Source: Listeria booriae (lineage in GTDB: Bacteria > Bacillota > Bacilli > Lactobacillales > Listeriaceae). From it: DNA of 64,000 nucleotides. Position numbers and translations under genes: made by a program. The notes beneath the pieces are model-generated. The model saw only the letters and a program-made list of their open reading frames with translations, did not search any database and had not been told where the DNA came from. Each line of letters starts with the position of its first letter. Position 1 is the first letter of the stretch. The stretch lies in assembly GCF_000766865.1 (NCBI RefSeq), contig NZ_JNFA01000031.1:62001-126000 (forward strand), given 5' to 3'. Shown one piece after another: positions 38,901-48,617 of the stretch.

Positions 38901-39614
38901 ATGGCGGAGAAAAAAATATTAGTTGTAGACGATGAGAAACCGATAGCAGATATTGTGAAATTTAATTTGAATAAAGAGGGCTTTGATGTATATTGCGCGT
39001 ACGACGGTGACGAGGCGATTGAGTTGGTTGAAGAGATTCAGCCGGATTTGATTTTGCTGGATATTATGTTGCCAGGACGCGATGGTATTGAAGTATGTCG
39101 TGAAGTCCGTAAGAAATATGATATGCCGATTATTATGGTTACTGCGAAAGATTCGGAAATCGACAAAGTGCTCGGTTTGGAATTGGGTGCGGATGATTAT
39201 GTGACGAAACCGTTTAGTAATCGTGAATTGATTGCGCGTGTGAAAGCTAATTTGCGTCGCCATAGTACGACGGGAAGCACAGCTGCGGAGGAAGAAGAAA
39301 ATAGTGAACTAGAAATCGGCTCGCTAATTATTCATCCGGACGCATACGTGGCTTCTAAACGTGGTGAGACGATTGAATTAACGCATCGTGAGTTTGAGTT
39401 GCTACATTACCTAGCGAAGCATATGGGCCAAGTGATGACGCGTGAGCATTTATTGCAAACGGTTTGGGGCTATGATTATTTTGGTGATGTGCGTACGGTC
39501 GATGTGACGGTTCGCCGTTTACGTGAGAAGATTGAAGACAATCCAAGTCATCCAGCATGGCTTGTGACACGACGGGGAGTAGGCTATTATTTGCGTAACC
39601 CTGAACAGGAGTAG
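38901..39614 (+). CDS. walR: response regulator WalR
   Basis: Essential OmpR-type regulator of cell-wall metabolism, 237 residues from ATG 38901 (GGGAGG 10 bp upstream; the frame opens at 38883). Receiver domain with [15 protein letters not shown], the phosphorylated Asp in [13 protein letters not shown], and [16 protein letters not shown]-terminal winged helix with [16 protein letters not shown]. First gene of walRKHIJ. A WalR-box-like site is seen upstream of yabE at 25028-25044. Confidence 0.96.
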   Translation: MAEKKILVVDDEKPIADIVKFNLNKEGFDVYCAYDGDEAIELVEEIQPDLILLDIMLPGRDGIEVCREVRKKYDMPIIMVTAKDSEIDKVLGLELGADDYVTKPFSNRELIARVKANLRRHSTTGSTAAEEEENSELEIGSLIIHPDAYVASKRGETIELTHREFELLHYLAKHMGQVMTREHLLQTVWGYDYFGDVRTVDVTVRRLREKIEDNPSHPAWLVTRRGVGYYLRNPEQE

Positions 39615-39623
39615 AAGAAGATT

Positions 39624-41453
39624 ATGCGGAGAATGAAGTTTTTTCAATCGGTTCAATTTCGGTTTGTCATGATTTATTTATTGCTTATTTTAGTAGCGAT
39701 GCAAGTCATCGGCGCTTATTTTGTGCGGGAATTGCAGGACCAGTTGGAGAAGAACTTTAAGACAGCAATTACAAATAGTGTGAATTTGTTGGAATATAAT
39801 GTTCGTGAGGAAATGTTGAAGTATACGAATGATGACCAGACGAAGCTTGAGAGCAATATCCAGAGTATGTTGCTCGACTTCGTTCGTGGTAGCAATGATT
39901 TTGAAGAAGTCCTCGTGGTGGATAACAAGATGAAAATCATTGGTACGTCGGATGTGGATAATCAAGGTATCGTTGGACAAGTCTCGACGAACAAGATGAT
40001 AAAAAATACGATAAATAGCGGCAATGGCGAAAATAAAATCTTCATGGGGAAAAATCCAAAACGGCAAATTTGGGTGGACGTTTCTCCGATTACTTCAAAA
40101 GGAGAGGTTATTGGCGCCATCTATTTGGCTACCGATATTGAGTCGGTGTATGAGCAAGTGGACAGTATAACGAGTATCTTTATTACCGGGACTTTGCTTG
40201 CGATGGTGATTACGGCGATTCTTGGTATACTGCTGTCGCGAACGATTACCAAACCAATTACGGACATGAAACGGCAAGCTTTTGCAATGGCACGCGGGAA
40301 TTATACGCGAAAAGTAAAAGTTTACGGGATGGATGAAATTGGGCAGCTCGCGGAATCGTTTAATGCGCTCACGAAACGAGTGCAGGAGGCCCAAGCCATG
40401 ACGGAAGGGGAACGGCGTAAGTTGTCGTCGGTACTTTCTTACATGACGGATGGCGTGATTGCGACGGATCGACGTGGGAAGGTTATTTTGATTAATACGC
40501 CTGCGGAGAAGATGCTGAAAGTGCCGCATGAGAGTGCGAACGGGAAGCCGATTATTGATGTGCTAGACGTTGCGGACGAGTATTCTTTTGATGATTTGAT
40601 GGAGCTTGATGAGCCGCTAACAATGGATCGCAGTACGTTTGAAGAACCGTATGTGTTGCGGGCGAACTTGTCGGTCATCCAACGCGAAACTGGTTTTGTG
40701 AACGGGATTATTGCCGTTTTACATGATATTACCGATCAGGAAAAAGTAGATCAAGAACGCCGTGACTTTGTATCGAACGTGTCACATGAATTGCGGACGC
40801 CGCTTACAAGTATGCACAGTTATTTGGAGGCGCTAAGTGATGGTGCTTGGCGTGATGAAGAAATTGCGCCGCGGTTCTTAGAAGTAACGCAGAGTGAGAC
40901 GGAGCGTATGATTCGGCTTGTGAATGATCTTTTGAAACTGTCACGCATGGATAGTGGTCGCACGAATTTGGAGAAGAATTTTGTGAATTTTAATGACTTC
41001 TTTAATCATATTATTGATCGATTTGAGATGATGAAGAAAGACGGGATTACGTTTAAACGGCATTTCACGCGTGAACCGGTGATTATTGAAATTGATGAAG
41101 ATAAGATTATGCAAGTGATGGATAACATTATCTCGAATGCGAATAAATATTCACCAGATGGTGGACGGATTACGTTCTATTTACGCAAACGTGAGGATGA
41201 AATTGAAGTAAGTATTAGTGATGAAGGTATGGGAATTCCTGAGGAGGATTTGACGAAAGTATTTGATCGATTCTTCCGGGTGGATAAAGCGAGATCGCGT
41301 GAAATGGGCGGAACGGGTCTTGGTTTAGCGATTGCACGTGACGTGATTAAGGCGCACGGTGGCGAAATTTGGGCCGAGCGTAATCGTGGCAAAGGAACAA
41401 CCATCTCGTTTACACTACCGTACAATGATTTACCGGAGGATGATTGGGAATGA
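39624..41453 (+). CDS. walK: sensor histidine kinase WalK
   Basis: A 609-residue kinase: membrane segment 1 at residues about 12-32, extracellular sensor domain to about 182, membrane segment 2 to about 205, HAMP, a PAS domain (residues about 265-365), then HisKA with FVSNVSHELRTPLTSM and the HATPase domain with DNIISNANKYSPDGG and GTGLGLAIARDV. It phosphorylates WalR in response to wall or division state. ATG 39633 is a possible alternative start. Overlaps walH by 4 bp. Confidence 0.96.
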   Translation: MRRMKFFQSVQFRFVMIYLLLILVAMQVIGAYFVRELQDQLEKNFKTAITNSVNLLEYNVREEMLKYTNDDQTKLESNIQSMLLDFVRGSNDFEEVLVVDNKMKIIGTSDVDNQGIVGQVSTNKMIKNTINSGNGENKIFMGKNPKRQIWVDVSPITSKGEVIGAIYLATDIESVYEQVDSITSIFITGTLLAMVITAILGILLSRTITKPITDMKRQAFAMARGNYTRKVKVYGMDEIGQLAESFNALTKRVQEAQAMTEGERRKLSSVLSYMTDGVIATDRRGKVILINTPAEKMLKVPHESANGKPIIDVLDVADEYSFDDLMELDEPLTMDRSTFEEPYVLRANLSVIQRETGFVNGIIAVLHDITDQEKVDQERRDFVSNVSHELRTPLTSMHSYLEALSDGAWRDEEIAPRFLEVTQSETERMIRLVNDLLKLSRMDSGRTNLEKNFVNFNDFFNHIIDRFEMMKKDGITFKRHFTREPVIIEIDEDKIMQVMDNIISNANKYSPDGGRITFYLRKREDEIEVSISDEGMGIPEEDLTKVFDRFFRVDKARSREMGGTGLGLAIARDVIKAHGGEIWAERNRGKGTTISFTLPYNDLPEDDWE

Positions 41454-42748
41454 AGGGGACAAGTATAAGAGGTATTATTTTGACCGTCCTTGTAGTTATT
41501 AGTGTCTTCTTAAGCTACAGCCTCTGGAAAGTACAGCCCGATTATGAAGTGATTGATAACGAGACTGTGAAAAAAGAACAGATTGCAAAACTGCGCCAGC
41601 CAGAGCAAGTGTTTAGGCCAACGGTTGTGTATTATAATCAGGCGGAAAAGCATTATACGACGCAAAATTTGGCGATGATTAATGCTTTAGTGAAGGCTGG
41701 AACGACATTTGATTTTTCGGAATTGATTCGGACGGATAAAATGAATGCGAGTTATCAAGGGATGGTGCATCAAGATAATTCTATCGAACTCGTATTCCCG
41801 AACGCCGTGCCGCTTTCGGTTTACAGCCAAGTGTTTCCTTTGAAGGGTGATAATTTTGATTTGAATTCGTTTAATCGGATTACATTTAATTTGAATAAGT
41901 CGGAGAATGGGTTGTTCTCGGTTTATTTCGGAAATGATTCGAATGAGCAGATTTATCAAGGGTCGATTCAGCAAGAACAAGTAGATGTTTTGAAGAATAT
42001 TATGAAAGAGCAGAAGTCTGAGCTTGCCGAGATGGACACGATTTTCAAGAATAAGCAGTATCTTTTCTTGAGTGATAAACCGGTGAAATTGAAGCAGCAG
42101 CAGTATGTGATTGAAACGATTGATATCGGTTTGTTCAAAAATGCGTTGTTTGGTGATGGAAACAAAGTGAAGGGGCAGGATAATTCCTTTACGAATGGTT
42201 CGAGTTCGATGACGGTGAATCCTGAGGAGAAAGTGCTCACGTATGTGGACCCGGCGCAAGAACGCAGGGATACGTCGCAACTCAGCAGCTCGATGAAGTC
42301 GGAACAAATTCAATCTAGTTTTAATTTTATTAATGATCATTGGGGTTGGACGGGGAATTATTATTATTCGGGGTATTCCGCGGATAGTTCGACCACGGCG
42401 TTTTCGTTGTTTGTGCAAGGGTTGCCTGTGTTTAATAGTGATGGCATGGCGCAGATTCTTGTTTCGGAAGGGACGGAGAGCGTGTATAAGTATCAGCGCC
42501 CGTTCTTTAAGTTAGGAGCGCAAATTACGACGGAATCCAAAGAAGTGACGCTACCTAGTTCGGCGAGTGTGTACAGAGATTTGATTAAGACGGTGGACGC
42601 AGACGATATTCAGATGATTATTCCGGGTTACGTGATGCGTTATGAGCAAAGCAATACGAGTTATAATAACCGCATTATTGAGCTGATGCCAGCATGGTTC
42701 TATAAATACAATGGCACGTGGACTCCTGTGAAGGGAGGCGAATCGTAA
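41450..42748 (+). CDS. walH: WalK regulatory protein WalH (YycH)
   Basis: A 432-residue membrane-anchored extracellular protein: one N-terminal membrane segment (GIILTVLVVISVFLSYSLW) and a long YycH domain. ATG 41450 overlaps the walK stop (ATGA) and has GGAGGA 9 bp upstream, better than the TTG at 41444. In B. subtilis YycH with YycI holds WalK in check through membrane contacts. It overlaps walI by 1 bp. Confidence 0.92.
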   Translation: MKGTSIRGIILTVLVVISVFLSYSLWKVQPDYEVIDNETVKKEQIAKLRQPEQVFRPTVVYYNQAEKHYTTQNLAMINALVKAGTTFDFSELIRTDKMNASYQGMVHQDNSIELVFPNAVPLSVYSQVFPLKGDNFDLNSFNRITFNLNKSENGLFSVYFGNDSNEQIYQGSIQQEQVDVLKNIMKEQKSELAEMDTIFKNKQYLFLSDKPVKLKQQQYVIETIDIGLFKNALFGDGNKVKGQDNSFTNGSSSMTVNPEEKVLTYVDPAQERRDTSQLSSSMKSEQIQSSFNFINDHWGWTGNYYYSGYSADSSTTAFSLFVQGLPVFNSDGMAQILVSEGTESVYKYQRPFFKLGAQITTESKEVTLPSSASVYRDLIKTVDADDIQMIIPGYVMRYEQSNTSYNNRIIELMPAWFYKYNGTWTPVKGGES

Positions 42749-43563
42749 TGGATTGGAAAAAGACCGAGACAATTTTTATTATCGCGTTTTTGATTTTGGA
42801 TATTTTCCTGTTGGTGTTGTTCATTGATTCGCGCATGGCCTCGTCGCCGACACCACTCGTTAGCCAGACGTTGGAAGAGAAGCTGAAATCAGAGAACATT
42901 ACGTATGGCAAAATTCCGTCAGACGCAGAAAAAGGCTCGTATTTATCGACAGAACCGCTTGCCTTTACGCAAAAAGACATTAACAATTTGAAGGGACAGA
43001 AAATCACGTTGCAAAATGCAAATCAGCGTATTTTCTCGTTTTTGCAAAAGCCAGTGAAGATTGATCCGGATAAGTATGGTGCGGATTTGGCGCCGTTTTT
43101 GAAGAGCGATGTGTTTAAAGGGGATAAATATACGTACTGGAGTTACGATAAAGATAAAATGCAAATGACATTCAACCAAAAAATTGATTCGCGTCCTGTG
43201 TTGTTTAATACGGATGGGCAAATTGTTTTTACATTGAATAAAGATAATGAGGTTGTGTCTTATATGCAGACGATGTTGGGCGATACGCAAGTGTTCGATA
43301 AGCAGGATGATGTTATTTCTGGTACGGACGCGCTTGAAGTGTTGCATCAGCATGGGGATTTAAAGCAAAATAGTAAAATCATCAATACGACATTAGGCTA
43401 TTATAATTTAGTAAGTTTGCCTAGTTCGGATGTTTATTTGCCAGTTTGGGCTTTTGAAGTGGAGCATGAGAAGCAAACGACGTATTTCCTTGTAAACGGT
43501 CTGGAAGGATCGGTTATTAATACGAATGATACGCAAGCTGTGCCTTCGGAGGAAGCGAAATAA
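42748..43563 (+). CDS. walI: WalK regulatory protein WalI (YycI)
   Basis: A 271-residue protein with one membrane segment ([19 protein letters not shown]) at the N-terminus and an extracellular YycI domain. ATG 42748 has GGGAGGCG upstream and overlaps the walH stop; the frame extends upstream to GTG 42718 inside walH without a reason to use it. It works with WalH on WalK. Confidence 0.93.
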   Translation: MDWKKTETIFIIAFLILDIFLLVLFIDSRMASSPTPLVSQTLEEKLKSENITYGKIPSDAEKGSYLSTEPLAFTQKDINNLKGQKITLQNANQRIFSFLQKPVKIDPDKYGADLAPFLKSDVFKGDKYTYWSYDKDKMQMTFNQKIDSRPVLFNTDGQIVFTLNKDNEVVSYMQTMLGDTQVFDKQDDVISGTDALEVLHQHGDLKQNSKIINTTLGYYNLVSLPSSDVYLPVWAFEVEHEKQTTYFLVNGLEGSVINTNDTQAVPSEEAK

Positions 43564-43670
43564 GAGAAAGGGAGGGTTTTGTCGAGCCGGCAAGACTGCT
43601 CCTTTTTTCGTGCATTTGTGAATTTTTAGTTGTACAATGGGATTATGGAATTTTTAAGGAGGCGCAAAAG

Positions 43671-44501
43671 ATGTTTGCAAAGGAAGTAAAGACTGCGAGC
43701 CAGACGGATGAGCTTCGTTTTAGTATATTAGCGAGTGGAAGCTCGGGTAATGCGACGCTTATTGAAACGGCGAATCAGACGATTTTAGTCGATTGTGGTT
43801 TAAGCGGAAAGAAAATTGAGAATTTATTTGGTGAAGTCGGGCGTAGTATGACGGATGTTGACGCGATTTTAGTGACGCATGAACATGTCGATCATATTAA
43901 AGGACTTGGTGTGCTGGCGCGTCGTTATGAAGTGCCGATTTATGCGAATGCCAAGACGTGGGCTGCAATGGAACCTTCCATCGGCGAAATTAATAGTGCG
44001 CAAAAATTCCAATTCGATATGGAGACGGTGAAATCATTCGGTAGTTTGCAAGTAGAATCATTTGGTGTATCCCATGATGCTGCTGAACCGATGTTTTATA
44101 TATTCCACAGTGGGAAAAAGAAGTTTGTCATGATTACCGATACAGGATACGTCAGTGATCGTATGAAAGGGCATATTGCCAATGCAGATGCGTATCTTTT
44201 TGAAAGTAACCACGATGTCGGTATGCTTCGTATGGGACGCTATCCGTGGAATGTAAAGCGCCGTATTTTGGGCGATGAAGGTCACGTTTCAAATGAAGAC
44301 GCAGGAATTGCGATGAGCGAAGTAATTGGCGATGCAACGAAGCGTATTTATTTGGGACATTTAAGTAAAGATAACAACATGAAGGATTTAGCGCGCATGT
44401 CTGTTTCCCAAACATTAGCCGGCGAAGGTATCATTGTTGGCGAACAAATTGAGCTTTTTGACACCGATCCCGAAATTCCAACGCCGATTTTTTCAATTTA
44501 A
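43671..44501 (+). CDS. walJ: metallo-beta-lactamase fold protein WalJ (YycJ)
   Basis: A 276-residue MBL-fold exonuclease-like protein. [15 protein letters not shown] leads into [16 protein letters not shown], the HxHxDH metal site, with further His ligands in VSHDAAEPM and [10 protein letters not shown]. YycJ proteins are 5'-3' DNA exonucleases involved in mutation avoidance. A 107-bp spacer separates it from walI, with a weak hairpin (GAGC/GCTC then T6) near 43583, so it may have its own promoter. AAGGAGGCG ribosome-binding site. Confidence 0.93.
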   Translation: MFAKEVKTASQTDELRFSILASGSSGNATLIETANQTILVDCGLSGKKIENLFGEVGRSMTDVDAILVTHEHVDHIKGLGVLARRYEVPIYANAKTWAAMEPSIGEINSAQKFQFDMETVKSFGSLQVESFGVSHDAAEPMFYIFHSGKKKFVMITDTGYVSDRMKGHIANADAYLFESNHDVGMLRMGRYPWNVKRRILGDEGHVSNEDAGIAMSEVIGDATKRIYLGHLSKDNNMKDLARMSVSQTLAGEGIIVGEQIELFDTDPEIPTPIFSI

Positions 44502-44607
44502 TGCCTTTTATAGCAGAAAATTTAAGAAAATTTCATGGTTTTTTCATAATTAGGGTATAGAATAACTATATGGAAATGTCTATCAATTGGAAAGGGATGA
44601 ATTATGT

Positions 44608-46182
44608 ATGGATGAGAAAAACAAAGATTTAGAAACGCAAGCAAAGGAGCCGGCAAGTGGGGCGTCTCCTGAGAAATTACCAGAATCACAATCCTACACA
44701 CGATCAGAGCCAAATGGGGATGCGGCGGTACATAATCCTGAAACCGCAAGCACCAAAGATATACCAGTAGAAGCAGTGCATTCGGCGGAAGGCGTAACTC
44801 CAGAAGGCGAACCTTTTGCAACTGCGACAAAAGAAGAGGCGGAAGCGAGCTCAACACATGCCTTTTTTGATGAAGCAGCAAGTGAACCAGCAAGACCAGC
44901 CACACAAGCGAGTGGTAATAACGGCACTGTTCCACCGGTCCCTCCAACGCGTGCGGGCGGCGGCAATTTAAGCGGGAACAATGGTGGTGGCGGTGAACCA
45001 CCGAAAAAAGACGGCAAAAAGAAAACAATATGGGGCGCCTTTTTAGCCGGAATTCTTGGTGTACTCATCGGAGCGTTAATCGTGCTAGGCTTCTCTTGGG
45101 GCGCGTTACACGATGATAACAATAATGATGCCACATCAACAACAAGCAACACAGGAACAACGAAGAAAGTCACTGTCGAAAATACAACAGGTACAACTCA
45201 GGCACTTGAGAAAGTACAAGATGCGGTTGTCAGCGTATTGAATTACCAAGCGGGAACATCTATCGCAACTGGTGACACGACAGAAGACGAAGCATCATCT
45301 GGTTCAGGTGTTGTTTATAAGAAGAGCAATGGCAAAGCATATGTTGTAACGAATAACCACGTCGTTGAAGGCGCGAATAAATTAGAAGTAACATTCTCAA
45401 GCGGCAAAAAGGCCGAAGCGAAATTAGTTGGAACTGACAAATGGAATGACTTAGCTGTCCTTGAGATTAGCGATAAATACGTAACAAAAGTAGCGGAATT
45501 TGGTAATTCAGATGCTGTTAAAGTCGGTGAAATTGCGATTGCGATTGGTAGCCCACTGGGTACAGAATTTGCTGGCTCGGTAACACAAGGTATCGTTTCA
45601 GGTGTTAACCGTACTGTCCCTGTAGATACAAATGGTGACGGCACAGAAGACTGGGAAGCAGAAGTTATTCAAACCGATGCGGCAATTAACCCTGGTAACA
45701 GTGGCGGAGCGCTAGTCAATATCGAAGGTCAAGTCATTGGTATTAACTCGATGAAAATCTCAACGGAAAACGTAGAAGGTATCGGTTTTGCCATTCCAAG
45801 TAATACAGTCGTGCCGATTATCGATCAACTTGAGAAAAATGGTGAAGTAGAACGTCCTTCACTTGGCGTAACATTGCGTGATGTTGATACGATTCCTGAA
45901 GTGCAACAACAACAAGTCTTGAAATTGCCATCTGGCGTTGATTACGGTGCGATGGTGCAACAAGTTGTTGCTGGCTCAGCGGCTGACAAAGCTGGCTTGA
46001 AAGAGTATGACGTTATCGTTGAAATGAACGGCAAAAAAGTAACAAACTCAATGACATTGCGTCAAATCTTGTACGCTAATGATGTGAAGATTGGCGATAA
46101 GATGGAAGTGAAATATTACCGTGAAGGCAAGAAAGAAACGACAACGGTAACACTTACTGCCGCATCATCCACCAATCAATAA
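44608..46182 (+). CDS. htrA: HtrA-like serine protease
   Basis: Membrane-anchored stress protease, 524 residues from ATG 44608. Residues 1-135 are an acidic, Pro/Gly-rich cytoplasmic part; residues about 142-164 a membrane segment (FLAGILGVLIGALIVLGFSW); then the trypsin-like domain with His in VTNNHVVEG, Asp in WNDLAVLEI and Ser in NPGNSGGALVN, and a PDZ domain (about 410-505). The location after walJ is conserved in Listeria. It degrades misfolded exported proteins and supports growth under acid and heat stress. Confidence 0.95.
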   Translation: MDEKNKDLETQAKEPASGASPEKLPESQSYTRSEPNGDAAVHNPETASTKDIPVEAVHSAEGVTPEGEPFATATKEEAEASSTHAFFDEAASEPARPATQASGNNGTVPPVPPTRAGGGNLSGNNGGGGEPPKKDGKKKTIWGAFLAGILGVLIGALIVLGFSWGALHDDNNNDATSTTSNTGTTKKVTVENTTGTTQALEKVQDAVVSVLNYQAGTSIATGDTTEDEASSGSGVVYKKSNGKAYVVTNNHVVEGANKLEVTFSSGKKAEAKLVGTDKWNDLAVLEISDKYVTKVAEFGNSDAVKVGEIAIAIGSPLGTEFAGSVTQGIVSGVNRTVPVDTNGDGTEDWEAEVIQTDAAINPGNSGGALVNIEGQVIGINSMKISTENVEGIGFAIPSNTVVPIIDQLEKNGEVERPSLGVTLRDVDTIPEVQQQQVLKLPSGVDYGAMVQQVVAGSAADKAGLKEYDVIVEMNGKKVTNSMTLRQILYANDVKIGDKMEVKYYREGKKETTTVTLTAASSTNQ

Positions 46183-46191
46183 TACAAGTAG

Positions 46192-46226
46192 AAACACGAT
46201 TCCTTGATTTTGGAATCGTGTTTTTT
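46192..46226 (+). terminator. intrinsic terminator of htrA
   Basis: AAACACGATTCC pairs with GGAATCGTGTTT, followed by T-rich sequence; it also faces the convergent ACT-domain gene. Confidence 0.9.
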
Positions 46227-46235
46227 CGTGCGTAT

Positions 46236-46616
46236 TTAGCTGATTTCATAACCTGCTGTGACTAGTGTTTCTGTGGCCAATGCTAAATCAGATTGCTTCA
46301 TCAGTATGTAGTCTGTATTGTAAGTCGAGATGGCGAAGATGCTGATTTCTTTTTCGGCGAGCGGTGTTGTGATTTTGTTTAAAATGCCTGTAAGTGAGAA
46401 GTCGAGGATGCCTTCGATTTTGAGTAAGAACCAGTCGGGCTCTGCGGCTTCTGCTTGCGCTGCGTTGATGATGTTTGTCGGGGCCACGATGGAGCATTCT
46501 TCGGGTGTGTAGGTGATGCTAGTAAATTGGGATTCGCCTTGTAGTGATGCGGGCATTGGAAAATTTGGTGGGAATTTTGCGATGGTGTAGTTGGTTTTGT
46601 CGATTTGTAGTTTCAT
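46236..46616 (-). CDS. ACT-domain protein (ACT_7 type)
   Basis: A 126-residue protein made of two ACT-like units. The second, from about residue 60 (WFLLKIEGILDFSLTGILNKI to EISIFAISTYNTDYILMK), matches ACT_7 proteins similar to the N-terminus of aspartate kinases. Such proteins bind amino acids but their targets are unknown. Minus-strand start preceded by CAAGGAGGCG. Monocistronic, convergent with htrA. Confidence 0.85.
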   Translation of the reverse strand: MKLQIDKTNYTIAKFPPNFPMPASLQGESQFTSITYTPEECSIVAPTNIINAAQAEAAEPDWFLLKIEGILDFSLTGILNKITTPLAEKEISIFAISTYNTDYILMKQSDLALATETLVTAGYEIS

Positions 46617-46752
46617 TTGGAACGCCTCCTTGTTGTTAGCGTATCATGAATGGAAACGGTTTGCAAAAAGCTTTGACAGACTTGGTTTCTGATGGTAAAG
46701 TTAGATGGAGATAATAATTCTATCTGGTAGAGTAATTTGAGGGGTGATTTTA

Positions 46753-47079
46753 ATTCGTAGCGATATTTTAAGAGGGCATGTGGACTCGATTATTTTGCGG
46801 ATTTTGGCGGATGGGGATTCATATGGGTATGAAATCTCGAAGCAAATAAGTGAACGAACGGGTGACCGGTTTCAAATTAAAGAGGCAACGCTTTACGCGG
46901 TTTTTCAGCGGTTGGAGAAGAAGACGCTGATTGAGTCTTATTTTGGGGAAAGATCTCATGGTGGGAAGCGCAAGTATTATATGATTACAAGTCTTGGCCG
47001 GGCTTATTTAAGCGAGATGGCACGGGAATGGCGAGAGATAAAAGAAATTATGAACATTTTTTTGGAGGAGATTGATTAG
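46753..47079 (+). CDS. PadR-family regulator with probable ATT start codon
   Basis: A protein of about 108 residues: RSDILRGHVDSIILRILADG then YGYEISKQISER and KEATLYAVFQRLEKK, all PadR family. The only ordinary start in frame, GTG 46744, lies inside the Shine-Dalgarno-like GAGGGGTGAT (46739-46748); the ATT at 46753 is correctly spaced from it and puts the conserved RSDILRG at residue 2. I therefore start at 46753, with GTG 46744 as the alternative. It overlaps the HAAS gene by 1 bp. Confidence 0.75.
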   Translation: MRSDILRGHVDSIILRILADGDSYGYEISKQISERTGDRFQIKEATLYAVFQRLEKKTLIESYFGERSHGGKRKYYMITSLGRAYLSEMAREWREIKEIMNIFLEEID

Positions 47080-47498
47080 TGGGCAGAATAACAGAATTTA
47101 TAGAAAAGCTATTTGAAAATGTTCCGGAAAGCGAGCAGGCGGCGCAAGTCAAAGAAGAAATTACGTATAATTTAGAGGAAAAAGTAGCAGACTTGATGGA
47201 GGAAGGTAAATCCGAGGAGGATGCGGTGAACAAAGCGATTATCGAGTTTGGTGATATGGATGAAATCATTGCTGAATTAGAAGTGGCAAAACCGAATACG
47301 AAAAAACGACGGGCCTTGGCGAAAGTGAATTTAGGGTTTTCGATTTGGGGTTCGGCGTTGCTCATTATTTTGTTTATCGTGGTGAATGTAATGTATTCGC
47401 CGGACGTATTATGGTGTATTTTTCCGATTTTCGCGGTGCTTTGGTGGCCGCTTTCGATGTTTTATTTTTGGTATCGACGCAAAGCAGAGGACAAATAA
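47079..47498 (+). CDS. HAAS-domain membrane protein, partner of PadR
   Basis: A 139-residue protein. Residues 1-75 form the HAAS helical domain (EFIEKLFENVPESEQAAQVKEEI to VNKAIIEFGDMDEIIAEL); two hydrophobic segments follow (about 90-110 and 115-133). GTG 47079 shares its G with the PadR stop codon. It is longer than the copy at 11759-12127, with two membrane segments instead of one. Functions of such proteins are not well known; they are usually repressed by their PadR partner. Confidence 0.8.
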   Translation: MGRITEFIEKLFENVPESEQAAQVKEEITYNLEEKVADLMEEGKSEEDAVNKAIIEFGDMDEIIAELEVAKPNTKKRRALAKVNLGFSIWGSALLIILFIVVNVMYSPDVLWCIFPIFAVLWWPLSMFYFWYRRKAEDK

Positions 47499-47499
47499 A

Positions 47500-47545
47500 A
47501 AATCTCCTGAGCAGTGGTTGTATGACGCTGGTTCAGGAGATTTTT
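47500..47545. terminator. bidirectional terminator between HAAS and tatC genes
   Basis: AAATCTCCTGA (47500-47510) and TCAGGAGATTT (47533-47543) are exact inverted repeats with A-run on the left and T-run on the right. Confidence 0.88.
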
Positions 47546-48261
47546 GCGTTTAATTTGCGGTAGGTGAGGCTTGAGATGATAATGCTGAATTCGTAAAGCA
47601 GGATGAGTGGGAGTGTCACGAGCAGGTGGGAGAGTAGTTCTGGCGGTGTGATGAGGCCTGCGATGACGAGCAAGATGAAGTAGGCATATTTACGAAAACA
47701 GCGCATGATGTCTGGGTTGATGAGGCCTAGGCGGGTTAGGAATGCGACGAGTAGTGGCATTTGGAATAACGCGCCGAATGGTAGTATCGTTTGAAGCATG
47801 AACTGGAAGTAGGTTGTTAGGCCAATCGTGTTTTGAACGCCTAGTTGTTCGCCGAATTGGAGCATGAACGTTAGGACGAACGGGAAAACAACGAAATACG
47901 AGAAGGCGACACCGATTAGAAATAGTACGCAAATGATTGGTATGTAACGCAATGTCGCTTGTTGTTCGTTGCGATAAAGCCCTGGTTTGACAAAGGCCCA
48001 GAGTTGATAAAGTGCAAATGGGGCGATGAGAACGAGGGCGATAACGAATGCGAACTGCATGTAAATCGAGAAAGCATCGGTGACTTTAAAAACGTTCATT
48101 GTAATTGTAACGGGCATTTCATCCGTTTGTAAAAATAAAATAAGAGGCTTAGCGACAAGCATACCAATAATAAAGCTTACAAAAAAGGCGATGAAAACGA
48201 AAATAAGCCTTGCGCGTAATTCTTGCAAATGCTTCGTGAGTGGCATGGAACGGTCCGTCAT
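47533..48261 (-). CDS. tatC: twin-arginine translocase subunit TatC
   Basis: A 242-residue protein with six membrane segments. MPLTKHLQELRARLIFV is the N-terminal cytoplasmic signature that binds twin-arginine signals, and FVKPGLYRNEQ near residue 90 and FGALFQMPL near residue 160 are family motifs. It overlaps tatA by 4 bp. The only obvious Tat substrate nearby is EfeB, encoded divergently. Confidence 0.95.
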   Translation of the reverse strand: MTDRSMPLTKHLQELRARLIFVFIAFFVSFIIGMLVAKPLILFLQTDEMPVTITMNVFKVTDAFSIYMQFAFVIALVLIAPFALYQLWAFVKPGLYRNEQQATLRYIPIICVLFLIGVAFSYFVVFPFVLTFMLQFGEQLGVQNTIGLTTYFQFMLQTILPFGALFQMPLLVAFLTRLGLINPDIMRCFRKYAYFILLVIAGLITPPELLSHLLVTLPLILLYEFSIIISSLTYRKLNAKIS

Positions 48262-48455
48262 TTAGTGATTTCCTTGTCTTCTTTTACTGGTTCGGCAGGT
48301 TGTTCTTTCGTGTCATCCATCATGCCTTTTGTGGCGTTTTTAAATTCGCGCAATGTGTCGCCAGCTGCTCGTCCGAGTTCTGGTAATTTTTTTGGTCCGA
48401 AAATAACAAGGGCAGCGCCGACGATGAGTACGATACTTGCAGGTCCTAGTGCCAT
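48258..48455 (-). CDS. tatA: twin-arginine translocase subunit TatA
   Basis: A 65-residue protein: a single membrane helix (ASIVLIVGAALVIFG), the hinge GPKKLPELGRAAGDTLREF, and an acidic amphipathic tail. Together with TatC it makes a minimal TatAC translocase as in other Gram-positives. The start is preceded by AAAGGAGGTA on the minus strand. A Fur-box-like site lies 27-45 bp upstream, so iron probably controls tatAC. Confidence 0.95.
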   Translation of the reverse strand: MALGPASIVLIVGAALVIFGPKKLPELGRAAGDTLREFKNATKGMMDDTKEQPAEPVKEDKEITK

Positions 48456-48481
48456 TTTTATGTACCTCCTTTTGATTAATT

Positions 48482-48500
48482 AGGAATGATTCTCATTATC
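48482..48500 (-). promoter_or_regulatory. Fur box upstream of tatA
   Basis: On the minus strand GATAATGAGAATCATTCCT matches the Fur consensus GATAATGATAATCATTATC at 15 of 19 positions. Confidence 0.7.
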
Positions 48501-48577
48501 AATTGATTGTACGTCTGATTTCAAAAATTGTCAACGGTTTTCTATTTTGGATTGACTTTTTGGATGTGTAGATATAT

Positions 48578-48596
48578 GATAATGATAATCATTTTC
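48578..48596 (+). promoter_or_regulatory. Fur box upstream of efeU
   Basis: GATAATGATAATCATTTTC matches the 19-bp Fur consensus at all but one position, 22 bp before the efeU start codon. Iron-replete repression of efeUOB is expected. Confidence 0.88.
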
Positions 48597-48617
48597 AATT
48601 GTGAAAGGGATGGTGTT

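Noticed and set aside
41687-42418. A 243-codon minus-strand frame opposite walH
   Set aside because: Arg/Ile/His-rich low-information translation mirroring a conserved walH frame; no start signal.
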